From the NCBI RefSeq assembly GCF_018616375.1, contig NZ_JAEQBB010000009.1, positions 1-64,000 of the forward strand: a stretch of DNA of 64,000 nucleotides. Direction: 5' to 3'. The notes under the pieces are model-generated. The model was not told where the DNA came from. It was given only the letters and a program-made list of their open reading frames with translations, and did not search any database. Below, piece by piece: positions 51,207 through 59,591 of this stretch (positions within the stretch are counted from its first letter, which is position 1; each line of letters starts with the position of its first letter). The DNA comes from Exiguobacterium sp. J17977. GTDB lineage: Bacteria; Bacillota; Bacilli; Exiguobacteriales; Exiguobacteriaceae. The translations under genes and the position numbers were made by a program.

Positions 51207-51269
51207 TAAAATTTATCACAGTTTTACAGTCATCTTTCTTCTACACTACACATAGAAGGAGGGAGTCAC

Positions 51270-51992
51270 ATGAAATGGATGATTCCAAAACAGCACGGCG
51301 CTTGGTCGATGCTGATTTTACCGTTCTTACTCGGCGGCATTGTCGGAGGGTGGACGCTCGCGCACATCCCGTTCGCCATCGCCTGGTTGTTCGTTTATAT
51401 GGGTACATTTTTCTTGTTCCAATACATTAAGCAACGGAAGAAGTCACAAGAGCTGTTGCGTACGGTCGTGACGTATTTGACGATTGCGATTGTAGCTGCC
51501 ATCCCGGTGTTTTTGTCCGAGTGGCGTCTTGTCTGGTTTGTCCTTGCTATGATTCCATTCGGTCTCATCAACGCCTATTTTGCCAAAATTAAGGATGAGC
51601 GCAACGTCTGGAACGATGTCAGCGCCGTCACCTCATTTTGTATCGGCGGGATGGCGAGCTATTATCTCGGGGCGCGCATCTTGGATGGGACGATAGTGTG
51701 GATGTTCGCTTTGCCGTACTTATATTTCCTCGGAAGTATCTTTTTCGTCAAAACGATGATTCGGGAGAAGAAGAGCTTGTTTTATCGGAACGTATCATGG
51801 GGGTATCACTTTTTGCTCGTCGCCATCTTCATCGCGTTTGGCTATCCGGTCTTGGCACTCGCTTACGTGCCGAGTCTCGTCCGGGCGGTCGCGTTCTACG
51901 GCAAAAAGATCCCCATCATGAAGATCGGGATCGTCGAAATCGCCAACTCGGTGTTCGTGCTCGGTTGTCTCAGTTGGTATTTATTTAGTTGA
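51270..51992 (+). CDS. YwiC-like membrane protein
   Basis: 240-residue polytopic protein of the YwiC family, starting with the typical PKQHGAWSMLILPFLLG and having about seven to eight helices, the YIKQRKKSQELLR cytosolic loop and a C-terminal VEIANSVFVLGCL. In Bacillus ywiC lies near nitrate respiration genes, but no such genes are here and the function is unknown. AGAAGGAGGGAGTCAC precedes the ATG. Confidence 0.85.
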   Translation: MKWMIPKQHGAWSMLILPFLLGGIVGGWTLAHIPFAIAWLFVYMGTFFLFQYIKQRKKSQELLRTVVTYLTIAIVAAIPVFLSEWRLVWFVLAMIPFGLINAYFAKIKDERNVWNDVSAVTSFCIGGMASYYLGARILDGTIVWMFALPYLYFLGSIFFVKTMIREKKSLFYRNVSWGYHFLLVAIFIAFGYPVLALAYVPSLVRAVAFYGKKIPIMKIGIVEIANSVFVLGCLSWYLFS

Positions 51993-52015
51993 GAAGGGGA
52001 AACCCTTCTTTTTTA
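51992..52015 (+). terminator. Rho-independent terminator
   Basis: Stem AGAAGGG/CCCTTCT with a GAAA loop followed by five or more T. Confidence 0.8.
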
Positions 52016-52957
52016 GTCGCTCGAAGATGTGCTCGAAATGATAGCCATGGTCGCCGCTGCCGTTGCTGCCTGTTGCATGGCGAGCAGATGGGCGAACGTA
52101 CCGTGCAACAGTAACTCGCTCGCGTCTTCCTTGATGTTGTTTGCCGCGACGAGTTGCAGGGCGACCGTCAACGCGTGGGTGTGGAACCAGCGATGCTTTT
52201 CCTTCTCGGCGTTCGTGATGTCAATCAGGTCGCGCTCGTCGTTGTCGTTCGGGGCCGCGACGATGGCCAAGAGGGCGAGCGCTGGCAGATGCTCGTTTTT
52301 GACGGCGATTGCTTGTCCTTGGAGCCGCGTGCGCCACTCGAGCAGGCGGTTGATGACCTCGTCTGAAGGCAAGTCGCTAAAAGCAAGCAGATGCGAGACG
52401 AGTTGGAGCTCGTTTGAGCGGGGCAACTCGGTTTTCAACGCTTCGTAATACGTCTCAATCCGTTGGCTCAACGCATCGTGGTCATCGAACGCTTGAACGA
52501 GGACGAGGGCAGACAACAGGTCTTCTTCGCTCGTCAGCCAAGGATGGTTTCGTTTGAACGTTTGATAGAGTGCGCTCGCCTCGTCAAGCCGGCGCTCGGG
52601 CTCATCGACGTTAATCAGTTGGCTCGCGATGAAGGGGAGCAACATACTGAAGCGGAAGTGTTTTCGGTCGAGCAACGTGTCGAGTCGGAGTGCCTCGTCG
52701 ATGGCTGGTTCGATGTCTTCATACTTGGCATCGAGGAACGACAGCCAGACGAAATTATTGCTGCCGCGAAACTTGGAGAAGGCTTTCGTTTTCCGTTTGA
52801 CGGCCGCTTGAGCCTGCTCGAACCGCGCTTCATCGAACGGGGTGTCGTGGATGGCATAATTGATGGCCATCAAACGTCGGAAATCATCGGTGAACCACTT
52901 TGTCGCTCCCCTGATTGCCTCGAGTGCTTCGAGGTAATGCGTATACCGTGTCATCAT
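52013..52957 (-). CDS. DUF4003 family protein
   Basis: 314-residue, largely alpha-helical cytosolic protein of the DUF4003 family found in Bacillales; function unknown. Helical repeats such as FSMLLPFIASQLINVDEPERRLDEA and the C-terminal Ala/Ser-rich stretch (TAAATMAIISSTSSS) are visible. The start at 52957 is six bases after AAGGAGGAG; a TTG before it is too close. Its 3' end meets the YwiC-like gene terminator. Confidence 0.75.
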   Translation of the reverse strand: MMTRYTHYLEALEAIRGATKWFTDDFRRLMAINYAIHDTPFDEARFEQAQAAVKRKTKAFSKFRGSNNFVWLSFLDAKYEDIEPAIDEALRLDTLLDRKHFRFSMLLPFIASQLINVDEPERRLDEASALYQTFKRNHPWLTSEEDLLSALVLVQAFDDHDALSQRIETYYEALKTELPRSNELQLVSHLLAFSDLPSDEVINRLLEWRTRLQGQAIAVKNEHLPALALLAIVAAPNDNDERDLIDITNAEKEKHRWFHTHALTVALQLVAANNIKEDASELLLHGTFAHLLAMQQAATAAATMAIISSTSSSD

Positions 52958-53007
52958 CAGCAACTCCTCCTTTTTCTCCTTATACGAGCTTAATCGAAAG
53001 AATGATT

Positions 53008-53042
53008 CAAAAAAAGCCGCCCTGGATTCGTCCGGGGCGGCT
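53008..53042 (-). terminator. Rho-independent terminator, minus strand
   Basis: Stem AGCCGCCC/GGGCGGCT with seven T on the minus strand, after the YbjN-like gene. Confidence 0.8.
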
Positions 53043-53047
53043 GTTTG

Positions 53048-53479
53048 TTATTGGACTTGCGTATACAACTTCTGCATGTATTCGTTCACTTCGTCGGCCG
53101 CTTGGAACATCATGAATGAATGTTGCAAGATGATCTCTGGCGAGAAGCCGAGGTCGAGGTCGAGCGTCGAGGCGAGTGTGACATCACGGTCGCTGTCGAG
53201 CACGCAGCGGAAGTATTTGAACTCTTGGTTGAACTCGTTCAAGGCGTTCAGAATCGGTAGGTCTTCGACGTAATCCGGTACGTGTGTGACCGTCGCGGCA
53301 TACAGTTCCGCATCTGTCGTCTTTTTATTGAAGGCGATAATCATAACGGGCTGAGCCCCGGATTTAGTCGTTTCACGCGTCAAAAATGTGACATGCGTTT
53401 CAGTCTCGCTCTCTTTGAACGTCATATTGCGTTCAGCAACGAGCGCTTTAAATGATTCTACTTTTTCTTCGAAGTTCAC
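53048..53479 (-). CDS. YbjN-like (type III chaperone-fold) protein, GTG start
   Basis: 143-residue protein resembling the YbjN/bacterial sensory transduction family with a secretion-chaperone-like fold: strands around VTFLTRETT and FKYFRCVLDSD, and a terminal helix EIILQHSFMMFQAADEVNEYM. Function unknown; E. coli YbjN modulates stress and motility. The GTG at 53479 is eight bases after AAGGGGG and was preferred to the 20-residue longer reading. Confidence 0.7.
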   Translation of the reverse strand: MNFEEKVESFKALVAERNMTFKESETETHVTFLTRETTKSGAQPVMIIAFNKKTTDAELYAATVTHVPDYVEDLPILNALNEFNQEFKYFRCVLDSDRDVTLASTLDLDLGFSPEIILQHSFMMFQAADEVNEYMQKLYTQVQ

Positions 53480-53545
53480 AAACAAGTCCCCCTTAAAAGT
53501 CGTTACTCTAACTTTCGCCCATTTGCGGAGGGAAAGCAAGGGGAA

Positions 53546-53812
53546 CTAGCGTTTCATCAACATTTTGATGGCTTCTTCGACGGTTTCTGACGTATCTTCG
53601 CCATCTTGTTGGGCGGTAATGATGCATTGCTCCAAGTTCTTCGCGACGATGATGGTCGAAGCACGGTCAAGCGCTGATCGAGCCGCACTCAACTGTGTCA
53701 CAACGTCACGGCACTCTTTCCCTTCTTCCATCATGCGAATGATGGCCCGAATTTGTCCTTCGACCCGTTTCATCCGGTTCAACACTTTTGCATCGTATTG
53801 ATACTGTTCCAT
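53546..53812 (-). CDS. cstR: Persulfide-sensing repressor CstR (CsoR family)
   Basis: 88-residue DUF156-fold helical repressor. The two sensing cysteines are Cys34 (GKECRDVV) and Cys63 (NLEQCIITA). The residue four before the second Cys is Asn rather than the copper-binding His of CsoR, and the divergent neighbours are a rhodanese and a CoA-disulfide reductase, so it is CstR, which forms di- or trisulfide links on sulfane sulfur and derepresses sulfide-oxidation genes. ATG 53812 follows AGAGGTGAATCTA. Two matching operators lie in the divergent region. Confidence 0.9.
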   Translation of the reverse strand: MEQYQYDAKVLNRMKRVEGQIRAIIRMMEEGKECRDVVTQLSAARSALDRASTIIVAKNLEQCIITAQQDGEDTSETVEEAIKMLMKR

Positions 53813-53875
53813 TAGATTCACCTCTACATTCAAATCGTTCAGTAACCCAACTATTTATTGTGTAGTCTCATCTTA

Positions 53876-53891
53876 ATACGTGGGGGAGTAT
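53876..53891. promoter_or_regulatory. CstR operator 1, cstR promoter
   Basis: ATAC-GTGGGGGA-GTAT, 16 bases with a G tract, of the CsoR/CstR operator type. It lies in the spacer of a minus-strand promoter candidate (TTGCTC, 18 bases, TATTAA), so cstR is probably autoregulated. Confidence 0.65.
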
Positions 53892-53956
53892 GTGTCGAGC
53901 AACAACGTTTGATGTGAAAATTTTTCAAACGTTTACCGATTCGACAAACAAATCCC

Positions 53957-53985
53957 TTGCAATCAAATACCGCAGGGGGTATATT
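53957..53985 (+). promoter_or_regulatory. Promoter of the sulfur operon with CstR operator 2
   Basis: TTGCAA (53957-53962), 17 bases, TATATT (53980-53985). The spacer and first half of the -10 box are occupied by ATAC-CGCAGGGG-GTAT (53967-53982), the same 16-base form as operator 1. Bound CstR would block RNA polymerase. Confidence 0.78.
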
Positions 53986-54098
53986 AATGACGTGGAAGCG
54001 ATATGTTCAATGAATCACAAACTTTCGTCGAACGCCCGCTACCAAGCTGACGAATAAATAAGTGAAATATCATAGATTAAAAGGATGGGTAAACAAAC

Positions 54099-54404
54099 AT
54101 GAAAGCATCTGCCTTGAAGCGTCAAATGGATTTTGAAGTACCAGTAAATATCGTCGACGTTCGTGAACGTGACGAGTTCCAGGAAGCGCACATTGCTGGC
54201 GCGACAAATTATCCGCTATCTGAAATTTCGGAATGGATTGAGACACTCGACCCTGAAGAAGAATACATCGTTCTCTGCCGTTCAGGTGCTCGCAGCACGC
54301 AAGCAACTTGGCAAATGGAAGCGAAAGGTTATAAAGTGGTCAATATAGAAGATGGCTTGATGAGCTGGCCTGGTGAAGTCGTCAAAGGAGGAAATGCGCA
54401 ATGA
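54099..54404 (+). CDS. Single-domain rhodanese
   Basis: 101-residue sulfurtransferase with active-site Cys60 in the loop CRSGAR and the VDVRERDEF N-terminal signature. It carries sulfane sulfur as a cysteine persulfide and probably passes it to, or takes it from, the fusion protein encoded next, whose start overlaps this stop by four bases (ATGA). Transcribed from the CstR-controlled promoter; ribosome binding site AAAAGGATGGG. Confidence 0.93.
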   Translation: MKASALKRQMDFEVPVNIVDVRERDEFQEAHIAGATNYPLSEISEWIETLDPEEEYIVLCRSGARSTQATWQMEAKGYKVVNIEDGLMSWPGEVVKGGNAQ

Positions 54405-56869
54405 GTAAAAAAATCGTAATCGTCGGTGGGGTGGCCGGTGGCGCTTCGGCAGCCGCCCGTCTTCGTCGCTTAAATGAAGAGAACCAAATCGTCATGTTCG
54501 ACCGGGGCGAGTACATCTCGTTCGCGAACTGTGGTCTTCCATATTACATCGGTGACGTGATTCAAGATCGTCAAAAATTGCTCGTCCAAACCGTCGAGGG
54601 CATGAATAAACGTTTCCAACTCGATATCCGCAACTTGACGGAAGTGACGAAAATCAACCGTGCCGAGAAGACGGTATCGGTGAAAAACGTTAAAACGGGC
54701 GAAACATACGATGAGTCGTACGATGTACTCGTCTTATCACCAGGAGCGAAACCGATTCGTCCGAACATCCCTGGAATTGAAGAAGCAGAAGACATCTTCA
54801 CGCTTCGCAACATCCCGGATACGGATCAAATCCGCAGCTACGTCGATGATAAAGCGCCGAAACACGCGACGGTCATCGGTGGCGGCTTCATCGGCATCGA
54901 AATGGCTGAAAACTTACGGGAACGTGGCGTCGACGTCACGCTCGTCGAGATGGCCGACCAAGTCATGACACCGCTCGATCGTGAGATGGTCTCGCCGGTT
55001 CACGAGCACATGCGCCTTCACGGCGTCGACCTTCAGCTGTCTGACGGTGTCGACTCCTTCTCTGAGAAAGGGAAGCGTGTCCACTTGAAAAGCGGTCGCG
55101 TCATCGAGACCGATATGGTCGTCCTATCAATCGGTGTCGTGCCAGAATCATCAATCGCAACGGAAGCAGGCCTTGAAACAGGCATGCGCGGCGCCATCCG
55201 CGTCAACGAGAAGATGCTCACGTCAGACCCGAACATCTACGCCATCGGTGACGCCGTCGAAGTGCTCGATTATATCTTCAAAGAGCCGACGGTCGTTCCG
55301 CTCGCGTGGCCGGCTAACCGCCAAGGACGTCTCGTCGCCGATATCATCAACGGTCGTGACGTCCAATATAACGGAACGATGGGGACTGGGATTGCCAAAG
55401 TATTCGATATGACCGTTGCTTCGACAGGTTGGAACGAGAAACGTTTGACAGCAGCTGGTAAAGAATTCGAAGCCGTCCACGTCCACCCAGGTTCACATGC
55501 GGGTTATTACCCGGGATCGACACCAGTATCACTTAAACTCTTGTTCCACCCGACGACCGGTGAAATCTACGGCGCACAAGGTGTCGGGATGAACGGTGTC
55601 GATAAACGCATCGACGTCATTGCGACAGCGATGAAAGGTGGCTTGACGGTCCTCGACCTTCCAGACCTCGAACTCAGCTATGCACCACCGTTCAGCTCGG
55701 CGAAAGATCCGGTCAACATGATCGGTTACGTCGCGTCGAACGTCGTCCTCGGCGATAACGAAGTCGTACATTGGAACGAGATTGACGACTTGGTCCAAAA
55801 CGGCGCGACATTGCTCGACGTCCGTGACGAATCAGAGCACGAGCTCGGTAAAATCCCTGGCTCGATCAACGTTCCGCTCAACTCGCTACGCGATCACTTG
55901 GACAACTACAGTAAAGACGAAACGATTTATGTGACATGCCAAGTCGGGCTTCGTGGATATCTCGCATCCCGCATCTTGCGTCAAAACGGATTCAAGGTTA
56001 AAAACTTGAGCGGTGGCTACAAGACGTGGTCACAAGTAAAACGCGATTTCGATGCCATCGAGGCAGACGCGTCGGCAGCAAATGAGACTGCTGCAACAGC
56101 AACGGAGGAGGCACCACCAGTAATGATGAATGAACCAATCGGGGAACCGATTTTCCTAGATACGTGCGGTCTGCAATGCCCGGGACCAATCTTAGAAGTC
56201 AACAAAAAAGTAGCCGAACTTGGTGAAGGCGAGACGCTCCGCGTCCTCGCAAGTGATCCTGGCTTCTTTGCGGACATCGAAGCATGGGCGAAGAAAACGG
56301 GCAACAAGCTCGTCTCGAAACAATTTGTGAACGGTCGCGTCGAAGCGGTCCTCCAAAAAGGTCAAGGCCCTGCAGCCGTCCAAGCGGGCGCACCAGCAGG
56401 CGACGGCGCGTCGATGGTAGTGTTCAGTGGGGACCTCGACCGTGCACTCGCTTCATTCATCATCGCGCAAGGTGCAGCAGCAATGGGTAAAGACGTCACG
56501 ATGTTCTTCACATTCTGGGGACTCAACGTCATCCGTAAACCAGATGCGCCAGAAGTGAAGAAGCAAGGCCTCGAGAAGATGTTCGGCATGATGATGCCAT
56601 CTCATGCGGGTGAGCTTCCGCTCTCGAACATGAACTTCGGTGGCGTTGGTCAGAAGATGATGAAGAAAGTGATGAGCGACAAAAACGTGCCATCACTTGA
56701 TCAAATGATTAAATCGGCTCAAGAGGCAGGCGTCAAAATGGTCGCTTGTACGATGTCGATGGACGTCATGGGCATTAAAGAAGAAGAGTTAATCGACGGC
56801 ATCGACCTCGGTGGTGTGGCAGCATACCTCGGGGCAGCCGAAGGCGGTAACTTGAACCTCTTTATCTAA
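54401..56869 (+). CDS. CoA-disulfide reductase fused to rhodanese, TusA and DsrE-like domains
   Basis: 822-residue multidomain sulfur-relay protein. Residues 1-445: FAD/NAD(P)H CoA-disulfide (or CoA-persulfide) reductase with the single redox Cys44 in FANCGLPYY. About 460-555: rhodanese with Cys513 in CQVGLRG. About 580-650: TusA with Cys589 and Cys593 (CGLQCPGP). About 670-822: DsrE/F-like domain with ACTMSMD near 785. An Ala/Glu/Thr-rich linker separates rhodanese and TusA. The order suggests passage of sulfane sulfur between domains ending in reduction to sulfide. Coupled to the rhodanese gene and regulated by CstR. Confidence 0.93.
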   Translation: MSKKIVIVGGVAGGASAAARLRRLNEENQIVMFDRGEYISFANCGLPYYIGDVIQDRQKLLVQTVEGMNKRFQLDIRNLTEVTKINRAEKTVSVKNVKTGETYDESYDVLVLSPGAKPIRPNIPGIEEAEDIFTLRNIPDTDQIRSYVDDKAPKHATVIGGGFIGIEMAENLRERGVDVTLVEMADQVMTPLDREMVSPVHEHMRLHGVDLQLSDGVDSFSEKGKRVHLKSGRVIETDMVVLSIGVVPESSIATEAGLETGMRGAIRVNEKMLTSDPNIYAIGDAVEVLDYIFKEPTVVPLAWPANRQGRLVADIINGRDVQYNGTMGTGIAKVFDMTVASTGWNEKRLTAAGKEFEAVHVHPGSHAGYYPGSTPVSLKLLFHPTTGEIYGAQGVGMNGVDKRIDVIATAMKGGLTVLDLPDLELSYAPPFSSAKDPVNMIGYVASNVVLGDNEVVHWNEIDDLVQNGATLLDVRDESEHELGKIPGSINVPLNSLRDHLDNYSKDETIYVTCQVGLRGYLASRILRQNGFKVKNLSGGYKTWSQVKRDFDAIEADASAANETAATATEEAPPVMMNEPIGEPIFLDTCGLQCPGPILEVNKKVAELGEGETLRVLASDPGFFADIEAWAKKTGNKLVSKQFVNGRVEAVLQKGQGPAAVQAGAPAGDGASMVVFSGDLDRALASFIIAQGAAAMGKDVTMFFTFWGLNVIRKPDAPEVKKQGLEKMFGMMMPSHAGELPLSNMNFGGVGQKMMKKVMSDKNVPSLDQMIKSAQEAGVKMVACTMSMDVMGIKEEELIDGIDLGGVAAYLGAAEGGNLNLFI

Positions 56870-56885
56870 CCAACTGAGATAATCT

Positions 56886-56919
56886 AGGCGGCCGGTCACT
56901 TGACCGGTCGCCTTTTTGT
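56886..56919 (+). terminator. Rho-independent terminator of the sulfur operon
   Basis: Thirteen-base stem AGGCGGCCGGTCA/TGACCGGTCGCCT (one G-T pair), two-base apex, then five T. Confidence 0.8.
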
Positions 56920-56954
56920 TGTTCGACACCCGAAATGAAAATTGTCGAAAAAGA

Positions 56955-56983
56955 TTGCATTTTTTAAACGTTTTTCCTATAAT
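56955..56983 (+). promoter_or_regulatory. Sigma-A promoter of the alanine symporter gene
   Basis: TTGCAT, 17 bases, TATAAT, 67 bases before the start codon. Confidence 0.75.
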
Positions 56984-57050
56984 TCTACTCATGTAAAGAA
57001 AGTTGACATAACTTTTTCTTATAACTCACACATACACGGAGGATTTAAAG

Positions 57051-58493
57051 ATGGAGAAATTCGTAGAAGATCTCGTTTCATCAGCCAACGACCTGCTCTG
57101 GTCGTCAGTGCTAATCGTTGTCCTTGTCGCCTTAGGTTTGTACTTTACCGTTCGCATGGGGTTCGTCCAGTTCCGGATGTTGCCTGAAATGTTCCGCCTC
57201 TTGTTCAAAGACGGCATGAAGCGTGAAAAAGGCCAAGTCTCGTCATTCCAAGCGTTCGCCATCGGGACGGCGGCGCGCGTCGGGACCGGGAACATCGCCG
57301 GTGTCGCGACGGCCATCGCGCTCGGAGGCCCGGGAGCCGTCTTCTGGATGTGGCTCATCGCCCTCATCGGATCGGCTTCGGCATTCGTCGAAAGTACGCT
57401 CGCGCAAGTATATAAAATCCGCGACGGTCGCACATGGCGCGGTGGTCCAGCTTACTACATGGAACGTGCGCTCGGTCAGCGCTGGCTCGGGATTTTGTTT
57501 GCCATCTTGATCACGTTCTCGTTCGGTTTCGCCTTCAACTCGGTTCAGTCGAACACGATTTCGTTGTCAGTCAGCAACCAGTTCGGGATTAGCACGACGA
57601 CAGTCGGTCTCGTCTTGGCTGTCGTGACAGCCATCGTCATCTTCGGTGGGATTCAATCGATTGCCGTGCTCTCGAGTATCATCGTTCCGGTTATGGCCGG
57701 TGGTTATATCTTGCTCGCAGGATGGGTCATGATTTCGAACGCCTCGTTGTTGCCGGAAGTATTCGGCTTGATTTTCTCAGAAGGAATCTTCGGACTTCAA
57801 CAATTGTTCGGCGGTGCTATCGGAGCGATGGTGCTTCAAGGAATCCGACGTGGTCTCTTCTCGAACGAAGCGGGGATGGGTTCAGCCCCGAACGCGGCGG
57901 CGACGGCTGAAGTATCGCACCCGGTCAAACAAGGTTTGATTCAGTCGTTCAGCGTCTTCGTCGACACGCTTCTCGTCTGTACGTCGACAGCGATGATTAT
58001 CCTGTTGTCAGGTGTCGCTGGTTCAGAGTCGTTCGCAGGTGTCGAATTGACACAAGCGGCGCTCACGGCAGAGATTGGTCCGATGGCGACATCGTTCCTC
58101 ACAATCGCGATTTTCTTGTTCGCGTTCAGCTCGATTCTCGGAAACTACTACTATGGCGAGACGAACATCCAGTTCATCTCGGATAAAAAGATTTACGTCA
58201 CACTTTACCGCATCGGTGTCGTCGGTATGGTCCTCTTCGGAGCGGTCCGTTCGGCCGGTCTCGTTTGGTCAATCGCGGACGTGTTCATGGGTCTCATGGC
58301 ACTCGTCAACTTGTATGCGATTTTCCGCCTCGCGAAAGTTGCTCGTCTCGTCCTCGACGATTACTTGGAGCAACGCCGTCAAGGTGACGATCCGGTGTTC
58401 TATGCCGATTCAATCGAAGATCTGCCAGGTCGCGAGTACATCGAGGCTTGGGAGTCGGAAGAAGAAGTCAAAACAGGCACGATTCGCTCATAA
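57051..58493 (+). CDS. Sodium:alanine/glycine symporter (AGCS family)
   Basis: 480-residue amino acid:cation symporter with about 11 helices. AGCS features: GTGNIAGVATAIALGGPGAVFWMW, GGPAYYMERALG, GLFSNEAGMGSAPNAAATAE and GNYYYGE. It likely brings in alanine or glycine with Na+, which would fit the alanine dehydrogenase elsewhere in the window, though the two are 22 kb apart. GGAGGATTTAAAG precedes the ATG. Acidic C-terminal tail. Confidence 0.93.
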   Translation: MEKFVEDLVSSANDLLWSSVLIVVLVALGLYFTVRMGFVQFRMLPEMFRLLFKDGMKREKGQVSSFQAFAIGTAARVGTGNIAGVATAIALGGPGAVFWMWLIALIGSASAFVESTLAQVYKIRDGRTWRGGPAYYMERALGQRWLGILFAILITFSFGFAFNSVQSNTISLSVSNQFGISTTTVGLVLAVVTAIVIFGGIQSIAVLSSIIVPVMAGGYILLAGWVMISNASLLPEVFGLIFSEGIFGLQQLFGGAIGAMVLQGIRRGLFSNEAGMGSAPNAAATAEVSHPVKQGLIQSFSVFVDTLLVCTSTAMIILLSGVAGSESFAGVELTQAALTAEIGPMATSFLTIAIFLFAFSSILGNYYYGETNIQFISDKKIYVTLYRIGVVGMVLFGAVRSAGLVWSIADVFMGLMALVNLYAIFRLAKVARLVLDDYLEQRRQGDDPVFYADSIEDLPGREYIEAWESEEEVKTGTIRS

Positions 58494-58498
58494 ACGAC

Positions 58499-58533
58499 AA
58501 ACCGTCTACGAAAGCGCGTAGACGGTTTTTTTG
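58499..58533 (+). terminator. Rho-independent terminator
   Basis: Twelve-base stem AAACCGTCTACG/CGTAGACGGTTT followed by further T. Confidence 0.85.
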
Positions 58534-58577
58534 CGCCCGAAAGATGGGTAAACTGAAGAAAAGGGGGGCGTTCAATC

Positions 58578-59033
58578 ATGGAGACGACACATTATATACG
58601 CATTTCCCCGGAAGTATGGGTCTCGTTCGGACAAGACCCGGAAATGATTTTAGATTGGCTGTTGCACGTACACAGTCAACAACGTGATACGTATGAGACG
58701 TTGACGCTCCCGAACATCGAACGCTTCCAAAAAATTCTCGGACAAATCGAGATTTATATCGATGGGGATGACACGTACAACTTAGAGATGGCTGTCATCG
58801 GGGAAGAATTGATTGTCAATGAGAAGCAGGCGGTCGTCGTCGGAATTTTGACGCCGCAGTTGCTCCATATCGTCAAAGATGCGATGAACGCATTCACGAA
58901 AGAAGATGTGGCCGATATGGCGTTCGTCGACCATGAAGGCCTCGATGACGTTTGGCTCAAATGGACGTTGTTGAAACGATTCTGCGAAGAAGCGATTGAA
59001 CGGGATGAGCTCGTGTTGATTTACTATGAATAA
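58578..59033 (+). CDS. Hypothetical acidic protein, 151 residues
   Basis: No family recognised with confidence. Soluble, acidic (many Asp/Glu), with alternating helices and strands: ISPEVWVSFGQDPEMILDWLL at the N-terminus and VWLKWTLLKRFCEEAIERDELVLIYY at the C-terminus. It could be a distant relative of the DUF1877-like group, but I would not assert that. Ribosome binding site AAAAGGGGGGCG is rather far from the ATG. Confidence 0.7.
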   Translation: METTHYIRISPEVWVSFGQDPEMILDWLLHVHSQQRDTYETLTLPNIERFQKILGQIEIYIDGDDTYNLEMAVIGEELIVNEKQAVVVGILTPQLLHIVKDAMNAFTKEDVADMAFVDHEGLDDVWLKWTLLKRFCEEAIERDELVLIYYE

Positions 59034-59098
59034 ACAGTCTATGAAAACACCTTGAAAATTGGTAAACTATTACAAATAGTTTGCCTAGGGGTGGATGT

Positions 59099-59551
59099 AT
59101 GCTGGATTTCTCTTCAATGGTCGCCATCGTCATCAGTGTGTTTAGTCCAATATTCGCGTATCGAGTCGGTCTAACAACCATTGGTCGCATCAATCTTTTC
59201 ACCGTGTTACTCTTTATCGGTTCCTGGCTGTTTATCCTCACAATGGGGCTGCTCTATAACCATCCAGTATCGATGCTCTTTTACGTTTCGATTATGGCGA
59301 ACTGTTGCTTTGCCATAGGGAACAGCGTGTGGTTTATGCACAAACGCAATCCTAAAGCTAGCGTGAAGAAGTTGCTTGTCGTCCTTTCTTTTTTGACAGC
59401 GCTCTGTTTCGTGTTTATTGAGAAAGCTTACTCAACGACCGTGCTACAGGACACACTGATGCATACCGTGATGTTGGTTACAGCGATTTTTGTGACCGGT
59501 ATCATCTGGACTAGGCTTAGACAAATCGACCGGGAACCAGAACATACATAA
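59099..59551 (+). CDS. Hypothetical four-helix membrane protein
   Basis: 150 residues with four hydrophobic segments (about 4-22, 33-52, 58-77, 92-137 as one or two). No signature motif recognised. The ATG at 59099 follows GGGGTGGATGT. Upstream, a TTGAAA box and the perfect repeat AAACTAT-N5-ATAGTTT (59064-59082) lie where a promoter and operator would be expected. Confidence 0.65.
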   Translation: MLDFSSMVAIVISVFSPIFAYRVGLTTIGRINLFTVLLFIGSWLFILTMGLLYNHPVSMLFYVSIMANCCFAIGNSVWFMHKRNPKASVKKLLVVLSFLTALCFVFIEKAYSTTVLQDTLMHTVMLVTAIFVTGIIWTRLRQIDREPEHT

Positions 59552-59583
59552 ACAGCTCGGCGCGAAGGCGCCGAGCTGTTTTC
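59551..59583. terminator. Bidirectional terminator
   Basis: Thirteen-base GC-rich stem AACAGCTCGGCGC/GCGCCGAGCTGTT between convergent genes. Confidence 0.8.
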
Positions 59584-59591
59584 TGAAATGC

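Noticed and set aside
53546-53812. Copper sensor CsoR
   Set aside because: The copper-binding His is replaced by Asn, and the regulated genes are sulfur transferases.
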